DNA of 64,000 bases from Pleodorina starrii (Eukaryota; Chlorophyta; Chlorophyceae; Chlamydomonadales; Volvocaceae). Of this stretch, positions 1-9,800 are shown one piece after another. The notes beneath the pieces are model-generated. The model was not told the DNA's origin, made no database searches, and was given only the letters and a program-made list of their open reading frames with translations. Positions within the stretch are counted from its first letter, which is position 1, and every line of letters starts with the position of its first letter. The translations under genes and the position numbers were made by a program. Location: contig BRXU01000003.1 of assembly GCA_030267565.1 (NCBI GenBank), positions 3,242,001-3,306,000 of the forward strand. Reading direction: 5' to 3'.

Positions 1-27
1 ATAGCCACACCAAGCCTGCCGCTGGCT

Positions 28-740
28 TCGTGGGCATCCTCCACGCCGCCTGAGCCGCCGGCTCGCCGCCAGCAGCCTGCCTGCTGGGACGCGCGCAACA
101 CTACTACCCCTCGCCGCCAGGTAAGCACGGCAATGCGACGACCTCAATTCGTACTAGTTTCGGAGCGGGGGCTTGCGCAACCCGGTATGCCAACTTCCAG
201 TGGGGTCTGCATGTTCAGTTCGAAGGCTGGGCTCCGGACTGTGTGACCCACGGTCATGCCACCGAAAACGCGGCGAGACCGTGTCCGGTCCTCAGGACCC
301 AGTTGTTAACGGCCGCGGCTGTTTCTTATTTTGCTTTTGCCGCTGACCACAATTGATGTGACGTGCTCCCGGTTGGTGCATCCGCTCCTCTGCACGCCCC
401 TCCTCACTCCGGTCCCCGCCCTTGTACCACATACAGCCGCCATTTGGTGTCCTTACCCGCCTTCTGCACCCGCCCGCGCTGTCGCCTGCCCTTATGACCG
501 TTGCTCCGCCCCGCAGAAGCCACTACACCTCCCGCGCCGCCCATGAAGCTCTCCCCAACGCCGTCCAGAGCAGCAGGACAACACGCTAGCGGGCTTCCGG
601 CGGCGGCGGAGGAAGCCGTCGTTGACACCAGCACCAAGGCCAGCATCGAAGCACGGGCTCGGCGCTGGCGTCATGGGCATCCTCCACTGCGCCTGAGCCG
701 CCGGCTCGCCGCCAGCAGCAGCCTGCCAGTGCTGCAGCGG
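28..740. repeat. Direct repeat of ~65 bp in the window's first kilobase
   Basis: The stretch at about 28-90 (starting GTGGGCATCCTCCACGCCGC) recurs at about 673-740 with a few changes. Both copies are followed by Gly/Ala-poor, GC-rich sequence. No clear gene is seen between 1 and 770. The copy at 86-121 ends in a plausible splice donor (CCAG|GTAAGC), so these may be exon remnants of a multi-copy family. The same exon-like wording (CTGCTGGGAC...GCGCAAC) appears again near 61676 and 63956. Confidence 0.45.
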
Positions 741-771
741 CGGGCGCCAAAGCTGCACCTGACGGAGGCGC

Positions 772-1038
772 TTGCCAGCGCTGTCGCTGTTCGTCACAGC
801 CGCCGCCGCCACCACCGACCTGACGTCGGTGATATCGGCGGCGACGCCGTCGGGCATCCACGCCGGCCCCGCCACAGTCCCCGGCTCCAGTTCGTTCGTG
901 ATGGTCCTGCCCGTCCACTTCGGCAGCTTCCTGGGGGGCTGGGCGGACCAGTTCGATGCGACAGCCTTCGGCATCAGCCCCACGGAGGCCCTGGAGCTGC
1001 AGGACCATGCTATGACCGCCACGGCATTCAGCGTCACA
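772..1038 (+). CDS. Polyketide-synthase ketosynthase-like exon fragment
   Basis: The reading frame encodes a stretch with LPVHFGSFLGG followed by FDATAFGISPTEAL. This matches the N-terminal part of type I polyketide synthase or fatty-acid beta-ketoacyl synthase domains, where the family reads roughly FG.FL...D.FD..AFGIS..EA..MDPQQR. Here the MDPQQR segment is degraded (LELQDHAM). The frame ends at a possible donor (CACAG|GTGTGG, 1039). No catalytic Cys region or other PKS domains are visible nearby, so this is best read as a fragment or decayed copy. Large type I PKS genes are known in chlamydomonadalean algae. The start given is only the open-frame limit; similarity begins at about 895. Confidence 0.35.
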
Positions 1039-1165
1039 GGTGTGGTTGGGGAAGGCTGGGGCGTGCACGCACTCGGTTTATTGGTTGCTGGGGGACGGAA
1101 CCACTTTGCCTCGTGACCCTTCCCCACACATTTGCCTTGCCCCCTTGGTTGGATTTCAGATTGCG

Positions 1166-1332
1166 CCCCCTCAGCCGTCGCAGCCTTCGCAGCCTTCGCA
1201 GCCTTCACAGCCTTCACAGCCTATGCAGCCTATGCAGCCTTCACAGCCTATGCAGCCTATGCAGCCTATGCAGCCTTTGCAGCCTTTGCAGCCGTCGCAG
1301 CCTTTGCAGCCGTCGCAGCCTTTGCAGCCCTC
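1166..1332 (+). repeat. 9-bp tandem repeat (CAGCCTTYR/CAGCCTATG)
   Basis: About eighteen copies of a 9-base unit, CAGCCTTCG/CAGCCTATG/CAGCCTTTG, run in tandem. Three frames are open through it (QPSQPM, AAFAAY, SLRSLC types), so the ORFs here are artefacts of the repeat. A CT-rich tail (CTCTGCCCTCTCT) continues to about 1515. Confidence 0.8.
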
Positions 1333-1673
1333 TCTTTACCCTCTGCCCTCCATGCACTCCCTACACTCTCTGCCCTCTCTTCATTCTCTGCCCTCTCTGA
1401 CCTCGCTGACATCTCTGCGAGACCTGCACTCTCTGTACTGTCAGTCCTCTTAGCCCTCACTGCCCTCTCTGTCCTCTGACCATTCTGTCCTCTCTGCCCT
1501 CTCTACCCTCTAAACCTTCTCTTGCCATGTGGCCTGGTGGCCGCATGGAAAGCGCGCTTGATCAGCGGCTGCACCACGACTCGGTCGCATGGGCAATGTC
1601 GTGGCCGCCACGCCGCCCGCCGCCGCGCCGGTGGGGCCGACCCATGGGTCGGTCCTGTCGCGCTCGCGCGTGC

Positions 1674-2100
1674 GGTTGACAGGCGGCACCGGCGGCCTCG
1701 CTGGCCTTGCTGCTGGCGCGCTGGGCGGTGGGCTGCGGAACCGTGGGCCGCATTTATCTCGTCAGTCACAGCGGTCGTGCCGCCTCAGCAGCGGCAGGCT
1801 GTGCCAGCGCCGCCGCCGGCACGGGTTGGGCGCTGGGGCTGGGCTCCTGCTGGCGCTGGATGTGGACGCCGAGTCGCTTTGCTCGACAGCTAGCCTCAGG
1901 CGGAGGGCGAGGGACAGGAGGTGCACGAGGCCTGGAGGCCTGCGGCGGCTCTGCTGTGCCGGCCCATCGGCGCCTGGGATGCGGTGCTTGGCGGGTGAGT
2001 GGGGCGAGGGCGGTTGCCATGCGGCCTGGTGCACGCTAGGATATTGCTCTTGTTCAGCGGCTGCACCATTACGGTACTCGGTCCGGGCATACCGGAAGGG
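1674..2100 (+). repeat. Dispersed repeat, copy 1 (second copy at 59434)
   Basis: About 320 bases from GGTTGACAGGCGGCACCGGC onward are almost identical to 59434-59760. More divergent similarity continues to about 2100 and 59858 (ACTCGGTCCGG..CATACCGG). A shorter related piece precedes it at 1523-1590 (CCATGTGGCCTGGTGGCCGC then CAGCGGCTGCACC...CTCGGTC), resembling 2015-2085, so the unit may once have been tandem. All frames across it lack a recognised domain. Confidence 0.8.
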
Positions 2101-2362
2101 GGACCGCTGGGTCCACAGCACGGTCTCGTGTGTGCCGGGTTAATGGGTTAGGTTGGTCTGCCTGCCTTCTGTGTGATTGAGCTGCAGCAGGGTGGGAGGG
2201 AACTAGGGGATGAGGACCTGAGGAGCAGGGTCTAGAGGGGGTCATCAGTGTATCGCTGCGGGTCCGTCTCGTCGCGTCGTGAGCCGCTGTGAACCTCCCT
2301 GTTGCCTTGCCTAACCTCCCTGGGGCCCTTCCTCCCTTTCTCGCCATGCCTCGCCGTGCCTG

Positions 2363-2692
2363 AGCCGCCCCCCCCAACCCCAACCCTAACCCCCCCAACC
2401 CCAACCCTAACCCCACTAACCTCAACCTTCACCCCACCAACCCCAACCCTAACCCCACCAACCCCAACCCTCACCCCCCCAACCCCAACCCTCACCCCCC
2501 CCCAACCCCAACCCCACCAACCCCAACCCTAACCCCACCAACCCCATCCCTAACCCCACCAACCCCAACCCTCACCCCCCCAATCCCAACTCTCACCCCC
2601 CCAATACCAACTCTCACCCCCCCAACCCCAACCCTAACCCCACCAACCCCAACCCTAACCCCACCAACCCCAACCCTAACCCCACCAACCCC
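2363..2692 (-). repeat. Telomere-like C-rich minisatellite
   Basis: Tandem ~20-base units of the form CCCCAACCCTAACCCCACCAA run for over 300 bases. The G-rich strand (minus) reads GGTGGGGTTAGGGTTGGGG and has strong G-quadruplex potential. A similar array in the opposite orientation lies at 8441-8690. The tract is followed by a CCCCTTCCCCTCC run and then the splice acceptor of the DUF3754-like exon at 2770, so it is probably intronic. Confidence 0.85.
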
Positions 2693-2769
2693 TTCCCCTC
2701 CCCTCTCCCCTTCCCCTCCCCTCCCCCCTTCCCCTCCCCTCCCTCCCTCCCCCCTCCCCTCCCCCTCAG

Positions 2770-4165
2770 GACTGCGAGCGCTTCCTGGTGAAGCACTTCG
2801 ATCTGTCGGTGGACTTTGCGGTGGAGGACGCACTGCCCCGCCTGGAGCAGTGGGGACTGGTCAGGAGGCTGGTGCAGAAAGGACCAGGAAAACTTAAGTG
2901 AGTGGAGAGGGAGTGGAGAGTGAGTGGGAAGGGAAGGAGGCGGCCCGACCCGACGCGACACGAACCCGACGGGTAACGGCGGACACCGGGGGCCCCGGGG
3001 CACTGCGATTGCGACTGTGTCGGGGGCCACTACTGCTGCTGCAGCTTGGCGCCGGTTGGCGTTGCGGTGCCGGTCGGTGCGGGTCCATGAAACCGCGGTC
3101 TGGCACCCACTGCCTCCCGGCACTGGGCGGCTGGCCCCGGACCTGCCCCCCCCCCCTCCCCCCGCGGCCCGGACCTGCCGGGCAGCTGCCCCTGCCCCTG
3201 CCACCCCAGCCGGCCAGCTCGCGCATGGAGCTCCCAGCTGCCTGATTCGCTGCCTTGCGAGTGAATGAGGGCGTGAGTGAATGCGTGCGACCCAACCACA
3301 GCCGCGGTTTCTGTCCTCGCTCGCTACCTGAATGGCTGCTGCTACTGGTGCTGCTTCTGCTGCTGCTGGTGCTGCTGCTGGTGCCCTCCTCAGGTTCGAG
3401 GCGGTGCATGTGGAGACGGCCGCTCTGGCGCTGCAGGAGATCTGGCAAAAGTCATTTGCGGCGCTGGCAGCCCCGCCGGAGACCGCCACCTTCCCCCTTT
3501 CGAACCTGATTTCGGGGCAGGAGCGGGCGCCCGCGACCAACCAGGACAGCCTGTTCCGGGCGGCAACGAGCGGCGCGACGGCGACGGCGGCGGAGCAGGA
3601 CGCGGCGGCGGCGGCGGCAGGGCCAGCCGCGTCAGCGGCGGCGGCGGCACCGGCGACGCCGCCCCTGAAGCCCTCTTCCAGCACGGCCACTTCGGCGGCG
3701 GCGGCCAAGACGAGCAGCGGCGGCGGCGGCGGCGGCGGTGGCGGTGGCGGCTTGTTCTCGTTTTGCGATTGGTTGGTGGCGACGCGTGTGTTGTTGGTTG
3801 GCGGATTCAGCCACATCAGTGGTCGCAGTGGTGGTGTTGGCGGTGGTGGTCGGGGGAGAGGTTTCTTTTTCACTGGAGCCCCCCCTGGAGCCTGTGTGCC
3901 CGATGCGTGGCCAGGAGCCGAGACCCGAGAGGGGAGGGCCGCCGGGGGCAGCAGTGACGGCTCGGCTCTACCGGGGTTGCAGGAGTGCAGGTGGGGCGTA
4001 CCTTACGCAACCATCTCACATGGCTTGCTTGATGCTATCTGCAAGCGTGTGGGGTGCAAGGGTGCCTTCTGTGAAGATCCAGGGGGGGGGAAGAGGGGGG
4101 TGTTGCAGCTGCTGGCGAAACGACGGCAGGCCGAATGTATGGAGGATGAGTGCCCTACTGACTGA
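2770..4165 (+). CDS. DUF3754/TMEM143-like protein, C-terminal exons (partial)
   Basis: Two exons join in phase: 2770-2897 (acceptor CCCCTCAG, donor AA|GTGAGT) and 3394-4165 (acceptor CCTCCTCAG). The first encodes a segment with CERFLVKHFDLSVDFAVEDA followed by LPRLEQWGLV. The second begins FEAVHVETAALALQEIW. This is the pattern seen at the C-terminal end of DUF3754 (TMEM143-like) proteins of plants and algae: a Cys-Glu acidic helix, then a VDF.VEDAL..L...GLV motif, then a hydrophobic segment. After about 25 further residues the frame becomes Ala-, Gly- and Ser-rich (Gly run at 3718-3750). The stop at 4163 may lie beyond a missed intron or in UTR. The DUF3754 core, which should be upstream, was not found, so the gene is truncated or its 5' exons are unrecognised. 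Function is unknown; the family is membrane-associated. Confidence 0.45.
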
Positions 4166-5317
4166 CGAGGATGTGACCGGTACTGTTGGTTGATTTGTTG
4201 GTTGGGTTGGTTGCCACGTGACGGACCTGACGACACAACCCGTGCTGACTCGCATGGGCGCAGGCGCCAAGGGGCGGGGGCTGAGCGGCTTCATTCGACC
4301 CGGCGACTAGCACTTCAGCGAAGGTGGAAGAAGGCGAACCGGCGCGAGGTGGAGAGCGCTGCGAGGTGGCTCAGATGGGAGTCTGGTGCGGCAGGGTGGC
4401 AGGGCGGCAGGGTAATCAAACAATCAATATGAGACCTCAACGACACGATGGCGGCCGGGGGGCACTCGGCCGCTCTCGGCGGCGCGCTGAACCGGCGGGG
4501 GTTGGGTGGGTGGGTTGGGCGACGTTGGGAGGAGGTGGCGTAGATGCGGATGTTGCGCAACACAGCTGTTTGATGTGACGTGAGGATGTGAGGATGGGGA
4601 AGTAGTCATCACACCTCGCACCTCACACCTCACGGCTCTTGATGGCAGCTTGGCAGGGGGGGAGGGTGGCTCTGACCGCCTGGTGCGCAGTGCCCAGGTG
4701 CCCCGGGTGTGCAGCGTCTCTTTCCGGTAGCAGCACTGCATCATCATTGCTGAGGCGGTAACATATACACGTACAATGACAAACACGGCCGAACAACTTG
4801 ACGAGTACGGTACCTCCCCGCCCACCATCTGAGACGACGGCTCATCCCATTCTTAGTAGTGTGAAATTGCCTGTTTGATGCGTTTGTGTAGTTGCCGTCG
4901 ATACGGACGGGTGTGACAATAAGCGTTTGGCTGTGTCCACATGTGAGCGAAACCGGGTGGGTTCGTGCGAAGCCGACCCTGGATTGGTGCGAAACCGGGT
5001 CGAATCCCAATCTGGGCCGGGGGGCCGACTGGGGTCGGTTTCGGCTGGATTCACCTGGATTGGACTGGAAATAAATTATTCGAATTTAACGATTAGCGAA
5101 AAGCGCGCCTTGTGGTGAAATATCCAATAGTGGTGAAAGATATGAAGTACTCTTCCGAAATAGCACCAGGATTCCGTGCTTTGTGATGGGGCGCGAGCGT
5201 AGTGCTAGGTCCTAGTAGCTAGCATTGTCGCATGTGAATAGGTTTCACTGTGATGCCCCGAATCCTACTTTCAGTCCGGCCAGGTCCGACCCCGGTTTCG
5301 TCTACTTGTGAACACTT
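4166..5317. other. Intergenic region, no gene recognised
   Basis: Open frames are short, overlapping and without recognised motifs. The sequence is less GC-rich than the flanking genes. It contains a GACGTGAGGATGTGAGGATG run near 4577 and partial repeats of CGAAACCGGGT near 4950-5000. Confidence 0.5.
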
Positions 5318-5647
5318 GTGAACACAGAGGGTACTCACGGGGGTCGGATTCCTGGAAGGGTGGTGTCACGGGTTACTTGGTACTGACTTCATCAATAAAT
5401 CATTTTGAAGATAAATTTCTTCTTGTTTTGTAACGGGTAGCTCGTGGCGTTCAACGGATACCCGCGACCGAGCCTAGGATTCTTCCGGCCGATGTTAGGA
5501 TTCTTCCGACCGGGTACCGGAGAAACGTCGCCGCCTAACGGTTTCTTGCAACCGGGCTTTGGATACTCCAAAGCTTAGATGTCGCCGTGACACGGCCCGT
5601 GTATCGGATACCCGAAATCGACCCCCGTGAGTACCCTCTGGTGAACA
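5318..5647. mobile_element. MITE-like non-autonomous DNA transposon
   Basis: A perfect 22-base inverted repeat lies at 5325-5346 (starts CAGAGGGTACTC) and 5619-5640 (its reverse complement, ends GAGTACCCTCTG), bounding a 316-bp element. Both ends are directly flanked by the 7-base duplication GTGAACA (5318-5324 and 5641-5647), the signature of transposition. The interior is relatively AT-rich, has no coding capacity, and contains a duplicated AGGATTCTTCCG (near 5476 and 5498). CAG-starting ends are common in hAT-type elements, although those usually give 8-bp duplications, so the superfamily is uncertain. An open frame crossing the element on the minus strand (5575-6579) is considered spurious. 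Confidence 0.85.
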
Positions 5648-6883
5648 CGAGCTGCGGCGGTTGAAGAGGGTTGACGCATTCTGGCTTGCGTAGGAAGCAT
5701 ATACGCGAGTATGTTCCGAAGCGCAGCAAGCAGGCGACCCACGACTTCAAATACGAAAGTATATAGGGGCGAGCCGCTGTTGCTGCGTAGCAGACGGGTT
5801 TCCTGGCAGCCCCGCAGCTCCCCAACGGACGAAACCCGACGAAACATCCCAGTCAGCGTGAAAGTGAAAGTGAAAGGCGGCGGGAGGCGGCGATGGCTTC
5901 CTTGGCGCGCAGCAAAGCGCAGAGCGACGCAGGCTGCGTCACGCAGCGCACGAAAGTGATTGGTCTGGGCCCTGTCAGCTCGCATTGGGCGGCCGGGCTG
6001 TGAACAACCCACCCCTGTCAACAGATATGCCCCCGATCGTGCCACAGCCGTCTGCGTGCCTTCTCGGAAGATCGCTAGAAGCGGCGGGCCGCAATCTTTG
6101 AATTGGAAGCCGCCGCTGAAACATGTAACGCGCAGGATGCCCTGCAGCAGGTTTACTGAACACCGCGTGGTTTGTGCCCGGTTGCTATCGCGGCGATTAC
6201 GTGCGTGTACAAAACTAAAAGTGCAATTTGCGTTAACCGCTTGCTGATCATTCATAAGCTGGATTGAGACTTCATGCACCCCATCCAGGGTTCCTGCTAG
6301 CTTCGTGCAGTAACGCATAACGTCTGTGTGCAAGTGCCTGGCCCGTGCAGTGCGTGCGACCCCTTCCGAGCCCGGAGCAACCGCCGAGGGACCAACCAGC
6401 AATCGATCATGATAATAACCATTTGCGTGCCTTCTCGGTAGCTTGGTAGTAGGTTTGGCGTTTGGGTCTCGGAGGTGTGACCTTTGGTGTGACCATACGT
6501 AATCAGTACGCTTGAACACGAGTCGATGCGGAAAATAAGCGCAGTAACCACAACACAGCTCCAAAATTTTACGATGCAAGCTCCAAAATTTTGGAAGGCG
6601 GCCGTGAGCTGCCTGCGTAAGCGCCGCAAGCCAAATCTAGCGACCAAATCTAGAAACTGACGTACCCTGTCGTACAGTAACGCCGCCCGTTTAACCCATC
6701 CCGTTCCGTTATAAGGAGGCCGTTTCGCCAAGCTTGTGCCATTAAGGCTCTCATCTGTAATTTTATTCCTGGCTTTCTAGGTATATCCCTGTCAGACAAG
6801 ACTGGCTATCTAGAGCCAGGGACCCCGGCTTAGTCAACCCTGGATGCGTGCAGTCCGGGCAATTAGCTGAAACTGCCGTCGAC
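5648..6883. other. Intergenic/promoter region upstream of the LPMO-chitinase gene
   Basis: No recognised gene. A short direct repeat, TGCGTGCCTTCTCGG, occurs near 6053 and 6426. A 334-codon minus-strand open frame covers 5575-6579. Its product is compositionally unremarkable, matches no family I know, and runs across the MITE end, so it is not called. The 5'UTR and promoter of the gene starting at 6884 must lie here; no TATA box stands out. Confidence 0.45.
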
Positions 6884-9800
6884 ATGAAGATGAAGTGAGT
6901 GGTGGTCTGCGAGCGATAATGTGATATGTATGCGATAATGTAATATGAATACTGGTCTCCAGCCTTTGCTGCTCCGAGTCGCGTCGGGCAACCCAAAGGG
7001 CGATGAGCAACCTCCATGTAACCTGTATTAGAGCAGCATTCACACCTCGACAGTACATCATGTCGTTGCTTTATGAACCAACCGTCTGGGTTCTTGCCGC
7101 CGCCTTAACCCGCCCCGCTGCGCCCTTCCCAGGTCGCCATTCCGCGCCGCTCCGGCGATACTCTCAGCTTGCTGTCTTGCTGTGTTGATTCTGGCGCCCA
7201 GCCGGGTCCTCGGCCATGGTTTCTTGGCCGTCCCCCTCTCCCGCAACATGCACTCGCGGCTCTACGACCCGGACCCCTTAACCGAGTACACACCCACGCA
7301 GCTGAGCGCGGGAGGTGAGGCAGCACGTGTTCACATCCCTCCCCGCCCCCACCCCCGGGCCCCACCCGGGGAAGATTGTCAGGGCACGCAGGGCAACCGA
7401 ACTGCGGCTTGAGCCTCCGCTGCCGCAGCGGCGAAATACCTTCAAGCACTTCGCCCCAAACAAGCAGCCCTGCCTTGACATGCCGTATCCATCGCGGTTT
7501 CCGACAGCCCTTTCTCGTCCACCCCCGCCCGCCCGCCTCCGCCTCCGCCTCCGCCTCCGATCTCAGGTGTGGGTGTGGTGAGCGGCGGCTTCACACGTCT
7601 GTGGCCCAACGGCGCCTTCAGCCCCTGCGGCGACCGCGCCGACGACCCCGCCCCCCGCTGGATGCAGCCCCGCCCCGTCCAGGCCACCTACACGGAGGGG
7701 GACGTGGTGAGGGTTGATTGAGAGCCTCTAATTGTCGCATCCGTTGAGGGGCATCCGGTCTTCCGGTGCCATCGGCGGGCCTCTGCGGCTTTGGCGCAGT
7801 CGGAGCAATGCGGCGCGAAGGCGTGGTGCCTGCGGGGCCTCCATCCTCTGCGGGGCTGAGCTGCCAACAGCACCCCATACAGCAGCGCGACGGCCGAAGC
7901 GTCCCCTTGCTGTACTGGCCGAAGCCTTCCCCTGTTGATACGGTTACCTGCAGATGCGACGACGCGAAGCCCTCCGCCAAGCCATCCACTGCGCTGCACT
8001 CCACGTCCTTAAACCCAAATGACGACGGAAACTACGCCGAGGGATATGATGTTATGATCCCTTCGCCCCACGTGCCGTCCCTCCGTCCCTCCGTCCCTCC
8101 GCCGCCGCAGATTGAGATCTCTGTCAGCATCACCGCCGACCACCGGGGCCGCTTCGCCTTCCGGCTGTGCCCCTCCGTAGCCGTGACGGAGGCCTGCCTG
8201 GACGAGCACTGGCTCGTCCGCGCCGATGCCGTACGACCCGGCGACCGCTACTGGTACCTGACCGCCAAGGCCGACGGCAGCGCGCGGGTGTACCCGCAGA
8301 CGATTTCGCCGTACACCGGCGTGGCGACGTACGGCTTGAAGTACAAGCTGCCGGACGGCGTCACGTGCTCCAACTGCGTGCTGCAGTGGTGGTACGCCAC
8401 GGGCAACTCTTGCACGCTGCCGTGTGTGTCGGTAGGGCGGGGCGGGGCGGGGTGGGGTGGGGTTAGGGTGGGGTTAGGGTGGGGTGGGGTTAGGGTGGGG
8501 TGGGGTGGGGTGGGGTGGGGTTAGGGTGGGGTGGGGTGGGGTGGGGTGGGGTTAGGGTGGGGTGGGGTGGGGTGGGGTTAGGGTGGGGTGGGGTGGGGTG
8601 GGGTGGGGTTAGGGTGGGGTGGGGTGGGGTGGGGTGGGGTTAGGGTGGGGTGGGGTTAGGGTGGGGTTAGGGTGGGGTAGGAGGCCAGGGATTGTTGGGC
8701 ATTGCAAGGGGACGAGGTCTCAAGCCGCGTCTCCGGGTAACGGGATCGTGGTTCCTGCCTGGGCCCCCCTACACACACTAGCGGTGTAGCGAAGGCCTCC
8801 CTGCAGTGCAACGGAGCGTAAGAACCTCGCCGCGCCGCGCCTCACCCTGCAGCCGGATGCCGCATTGCCAGCCCTTCACCCAAGACCCAGCACACCGCCT
8901 CGCCGCCCTCCCACCCCCACCCCCGCAGGAGGATCCCGATTTCAAGCCCGCGGCTGGTCCCAACAGCTGCGATGTGATCGGCATGGGCATTTGCGGATCC
9001 ATCCCCGCCCGATTCCCCGAAGAGTTTTGGAACTGCGCAGACATCGCCATCACTCCCCGCTCCGGAACCAGCCCGAAACCTGCCCCCTCACCCTCACGCT
9101 CGCCCTCGCCCTCGCCGTCTCCCTCGCCCTCGCCCTCGCGCTCGCCGTCTCCCTCGCCCTCGCCCTCGTCCTCGCCCTCACCATCCCTGAGCCCCAGCCC
9201 CAACTGCACCACCTCCGGCTTCTGCACGGGCCGCGCCGCGGGTCTGTACCCCAACCCCTGTGACCCCACCTGCACCTCCTTCCTCAGTTGCGCCAACGGA
9301 GCCACCTACCTGCAGAGCTGCCCCGCCGGCACCGCCTTCAATGTCAATGGGGGTTTCTGTGACTGGCTGGCAAACGTGCAGTGCCGCACCACATCCCCCT
9401 CCCCCAGCCCCACCCCCACCCCAGCCCCGAGATCGAGCCCGTCTCCCAGCCCCAGACCCTCGCCACGGCCTCCTCCCAGCCCCTCCCCCAGCCCTTCACC
9501 CAGCCCGTCTCCCAGCCCGTCTCCCAGCCCGTCTCCCAGCCCGTCTCCCAGCCCGAGTCCGAGCCCTGCCTGCAGTACGTCCAACTGGTGTGTGGGCAAG
9601 GCCGCGGGTCTGTACCCCAACCCCTGTGATCCCACCTGCACCTCCTTTCTCAGTTGCGCCAACGGAGCCACCTACCTGCAGAGCTGCCCCGCCGGCACCG
9701 CCTTCAATGCCAACGGGGGGTACTGTGACTGGCTGGCAAACGTGCAGTGCCGCACCACAGGCCCCTCCCCCAGCCCCTCTCCCAGCCCCTCTCCCAGCCC

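Noticed and set aside
501..1400. 299-codon plus-strand open frame
   Set aside because: It spans the 9-bp tandem repeat and is in a different frame from the ketosynthase-like segment. Its end is Cys/Ser/Leu repeats produced by the repeat.
4975..5020. tRNA-like T-arm (GGGTCGAATCCC)
   Set aside because: No acceptor, D-arm or anticodon stem could be paired around it.
5575..6579. 334-codon open frame on the minus strand
   Set aside because: It runs into the MITE, has no recognised motif, and its composition matches the background. The frame is likely open by chance in moderately GC-rich DNA.
8441..8690. True telomere or chromosome end
   Set aside because: The array is internal to a gene with coding exons on both sides and mixes GGGGT with TTAGGG units, so it is an interstitial minisatellite.
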